Assembly: GCF_021655555.1 (NCBI RefSeq) | Contig: NZ_AP023086.1 | Coordinates: 1 to 64,000, forward strand | Reading direction: 5' to 3' | Origin: Marinagarivorans cellulosilyticus | Lineage (GTDB): Bacteria > Pseudomonadota > Gammaproteobacteria > Pseudomonadales > Cellvibrionaceae | Length of the DNA stretch: 64,000 bases | In this document: piece by piece, positions 62,128 to 64,000 of the stretch | Layout: each line of letters opens with the position of its first letter | Position numbering within the stretch: the stretch's first letter is position 1 | Position numbers and translations under genes: made by a program | Notes under the pieces: model-generated | The model's input: only the letters and a program-made list of their open reading frames with translations | Told to the model about the DNA's origin: nothing | The model's database searches: none

Positions 62128-63480
62128 TTACTTCAACAAATACTCCAAAAACGCCCCCCGCACCACCTCCAGCGGATTCTTATCCTCGCCAAGGTTTGGC
62201 CGCATAATATCGGCGATGTCGTTAATGCAGGTTGTGCCATTTACTTGCGCTACTAAATGTTCCAGCACGGGGTTGCCGTGGGTGTTGAAGGTTTGGTTTG
62301 TGGGGATGGGTAGGTGGGGTAATACAATCCATGCCGGTGGGTTTATATCGGCATAGGTGGGCGGGAATTCGCTAGGGGCTACGGCGGCAAAGGTCCAAAT
62401 TTGCTCGATGCGTTTTTCTTCGGAAAGTGGTGTATCTAAATACGGGCTTTGCACTTTATTTTGGTAAATTACCTCAAAGCCGGCCACTTCTAGCAACTCG
62501 ATTATTTCCTCGTGGCTGTAGCGGTGCATGTCGGTAATGTCTGGCCCGTATAACAGTGGCCCGGTGTTTATCCACACCCCGCCGGGTTTTAGGTATTTTT
62601 GTACTTGGCCAATTAAATCGCGCACCTCGCGGCCATTCACATCCATAAACCAAGGGGTGATGAGGGTATCGAAGCTGTGTTGTTTAAGCGGTGGCCGCCA
62701 CGCGTTGCCGGCTACGGCGTACCAAGTATCCATGTTGGTATAGCTGGGGGCATTCATCGGCCAGACTTTGGTGAGTGGTATGCCCAGCTGCGGCCCGGGG
62801 TGAATTTCGGGCAGTTGCCAGGGTTTTTGTTGCGCAACCAAGCGGTGGGCGCAGCTAATAAGTACGGGGTTGGTATCCAGCGCTATGGTATGGCTGGGTT
62901 TAAGGTGGTGATGGATGTCCGCACTTAAGCGGCCAGCGCCGGCGCCAATTACCCAGGTATCGCCTAAGGGTTTATCTATGGCTTTATGGGCGGCGCTTAT
63001 ACGCTCTAGCTCGCGGGCATTCTCGCTTTCGGCTTGGTGTTGCGCGCCGTCCCAAGCCCAGTCGCGCAGCAGTAATTCAAAGTATTGCAGCATGCGCGAA
63101 GGGTCGTAATTGGCAAACTCGGGGTGCACGGTTTTATTCAGCCCCATATCGTTGAGCAATACATCCATGGCTTCAACAATGCTGTTATTAACGGCATCCA
63201 TATTGTGAATGCGCTTAACGCTGCTGGGTAGCATATCGCTAAGGTTGCGCTGGCGGTTGCGCTCTAGGTTATTTTGGCCGCTTTTTATGGCGAGTGCATA
63301 CAGGCTTTCCCATAGCTGCTGCTGGGCAAGGCCTACGTCAAACCAGCAGGGCATGCCCTGTAAATCAAAAAATTGCTGCCCGCAAGCTGTGCAGTTTTGT
63401 TGCTCTGGGGTAAAGCCGTTATTGGTATCGGCTTGGCAGGTGGGGCAGGCAAGTAGGTGGTGTGGTGGCTGGCGGAGCAT
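62128..63480 (-). CDS. SAM-dependent methyltransferase with N-terminal zinc ribbon
   Basis: The 450-residue protein starts with a Trm112-like four-cysteine ribbon (Cys 12, 15, 30, 33: CPTC and CTAC), followed by a helical region and a Rossmann methyltransferase domain (WVIGAGAGRLSADIHHHL near 178-195, ALDTNPVL, then LKPGGVWINTGPLLY). It resembles the N2227/carnosine N-methyltransferase group. The last 60 residues (EHLVAQVNGTTCINDIADIM) recall a PqqD-like peptide-binding domain, which hints at a peptide or modified peptide substrate. Substrate unproven. Confidence 0.8.
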   Translation of the reverse strand: MLRQPPHHLLACPTCQADTNNGFTPEQQNCTACGQQFFDLQGMPCWFDVGLAQQQLWESLYALAIKSGQNNLERNRQRNLSDMLPSSVKRIHNMDAVNNSIVEAMDVLLNDMGLNKTVHPEFANYDPSRMLQYFELLLRDWAWDGAQHQAESENARELERISAAHKAIDKPLGDTWVIGAGAGRLSADIHHHLKPSHTIALDTNPVLISCAHRLVAQQKPWQLPEIHPGPQLGIPLTKVWPMNAPSYTNMDTWYAVAGNAWRPPLKQHSFDTLITPWFMDVNGREVRDLIGQVQKYLKPGGVWINTGPLLYGPDITDMHRYSHEEIIELLEVAGFEVIYQNKVQSPYLDTPLSEEKRIEQIWTFAAVAPSEFPPTYADINPPAWIVLPHLPIPTNQTFNTHGNPVLEHLVAQVNGTTCINDIADIMRPNLGEDKNPLEVVRGAFLEYLLK

Positions 63481-63686
63481 GGCTTAAGGGACCTATCAAT
63501 CAAAAAGGGCACAAAGTTGTGGTGGGGCAAAAGGTAAAGGCATTGCCCCCGAAAGGCAAACCCGCAAGCACAGGCTTGTGCGCCGCGCGCGGATTTTCGT
63601 GATGCAGTTTGTCGCCACGCTCGACGGTGAATTGGCTGTAGTCAGCTAAGCTTATAAAAGCCAGCTAACACTCATGCTACAAATGT

Positions 63687-64000
63687 ATGCATATTCTTAT
63701 CCTACATATCCGCCACTTGTGCGCGCGGCTTTGTCTCCGGCGGCTTAACGCATGGCTGGGGGCTTTAGCCTGCGCGTTGGTGGTATTACCTGTGCCCAGC
63801 TACGCCATTTTTGAGGGCTACCCCGAAACCAATATACGCTTTGACACAATCTCCATGGAAGAGCTTGAATTTCAAGGCGACCGCATTGGTATTATTCAGA
63901 GCATTACCCAAGGTGCGCAAGGCTATATGTGGTTTGGGGGCAGCAACGGTCTTGCGCGTTACGACGGTCGCAATTTTCGGATATTTCAACGGCAAGAAAA
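63687..64000 (+). CDS. N-terminus of a two-component-regulator propeller sensor (runs off the window)
   Basis: The frame from ATG 63687 encodes a signal/anchor (LNAWLGALACALVVLPVPSY) and then IRFDTISMEEL, IGIIQSITQGAQGYMWFGGS and NGLARYDGRNFRIFQRQ. The YMWFGGSNGLARYDG unit is the hallmark repeat of periplasmic propeller sensors that precede histidine kinase, GGDEF or helix-turn-helix output domains. Only about 104 residues are visible, so the output domain is unknown. The start could be a downstream or upstream codon. Confidence 0.72.
   Translation, partial: MHILILHIRHLCARLCLRRLNAWLGALACALVVLPVPSYAIFEGYPETNIRFDTISMEELEFQGDRIGIIQSITQGAQGYMWFGGSNGLARYDGRNFRIFQRQE

Overview
The window reads as a chromosomal segment from a marine-type gammaproteobacterium, most likely of the Cellvibrionaceae (Saccharophagus/Teredinibacter/Cellvibrio relatives). 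The evidence is the dnaA-dnaN-recF-gyrB order at the left end, gammaproteobacterial housekeeping genes (glyQS, plsC, lpxL-type, tpx, gor), and secreted lipoproteins with polyserine linkers and a malectin-like domain, a style typical of polysaccharide degraders in that family. The genus is an inference. No rRNA, tRNA or CRISPR array was seen.

Layout. 0.1-6.6 kb: replication-initiation cluster dnaA-dnaN-recF-gyrB, with two perfect 16-bp parS palindromes inside recF. 6.7-12.2 kb: SOS mutagenesis operon imuA-imuB-dnaE2 on the minus strand behind a perfect LexA box. 12.2-14.4 kb: a decayed tyrosine recombinase followed by an intact AbiEi/AbiEii-type abortive-infection pair. 14.5-29.9 kb: an ABC exporter, a SNF2-type helicase, a 2-hydroxyacid dehydrogenase, envelope proteins, PlsC, both glycyl-tRNA synthetase subunits and a fatty acid desaturase. 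30.2-42.8 kb: a Tat-exported SMP-30 protein, thiol peroxidase, lipid A acyltransferase, MATE exporter, M48 protease, PIG-L deacetylase, a metal permease, glutathione reductase and a peroxiredoxin, plus a 57-residue secreted protein not in any long reading frame.

43.1-50.1 kb is accessory: two nearly identical direct copies (offset exactly 5,162 bp) of a lipoprotein gene encoding a CxxCH cytochrome domain, polyserine linkers, a malectin-like domain and an unrecognised C-terminal domain. They flank a minus-strand group of four secreted or unknown genes, including an LRR/receptor-L-like protein. The second copy has lost its signal peptide and carries a 72-bp in-frame deletion. A third, decayed 3' tail of the same family lies at 59.8 kb, directly after a decayed group II intron.

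50.2-58.6 kb: an outer-membrane protein, an AEC transporter, a complete IS4-type element with 26-bp ends, and a TetR-controlled detoxification cluster (CMD/AhpD-like protein, exported haloalkane-dehalogenase-like hydrolase, SDR, redoxin, GST). Four matching operator palindromes tie the regulator to the cluster. 58.6-62.1 kb: gene debris and an intact DarT/DarG DNA ADP-ribosylation toxin-antitoxin pair, bracketed by two related 3' ends of a methyltransferase gene. The window ends with that methyltransferase (minus strand) and the start of a sensor-type beta-propeller protein (plus strand).

The most interesting points are the two parS sites coded as the same hexapeptide in RecF, the repeated cytochrome/malectin family with signs of gene conversion and intron-associated decay, the four-operator TetR regulon, and two different abortive-infection-type systems sitting in mobile-element debris.
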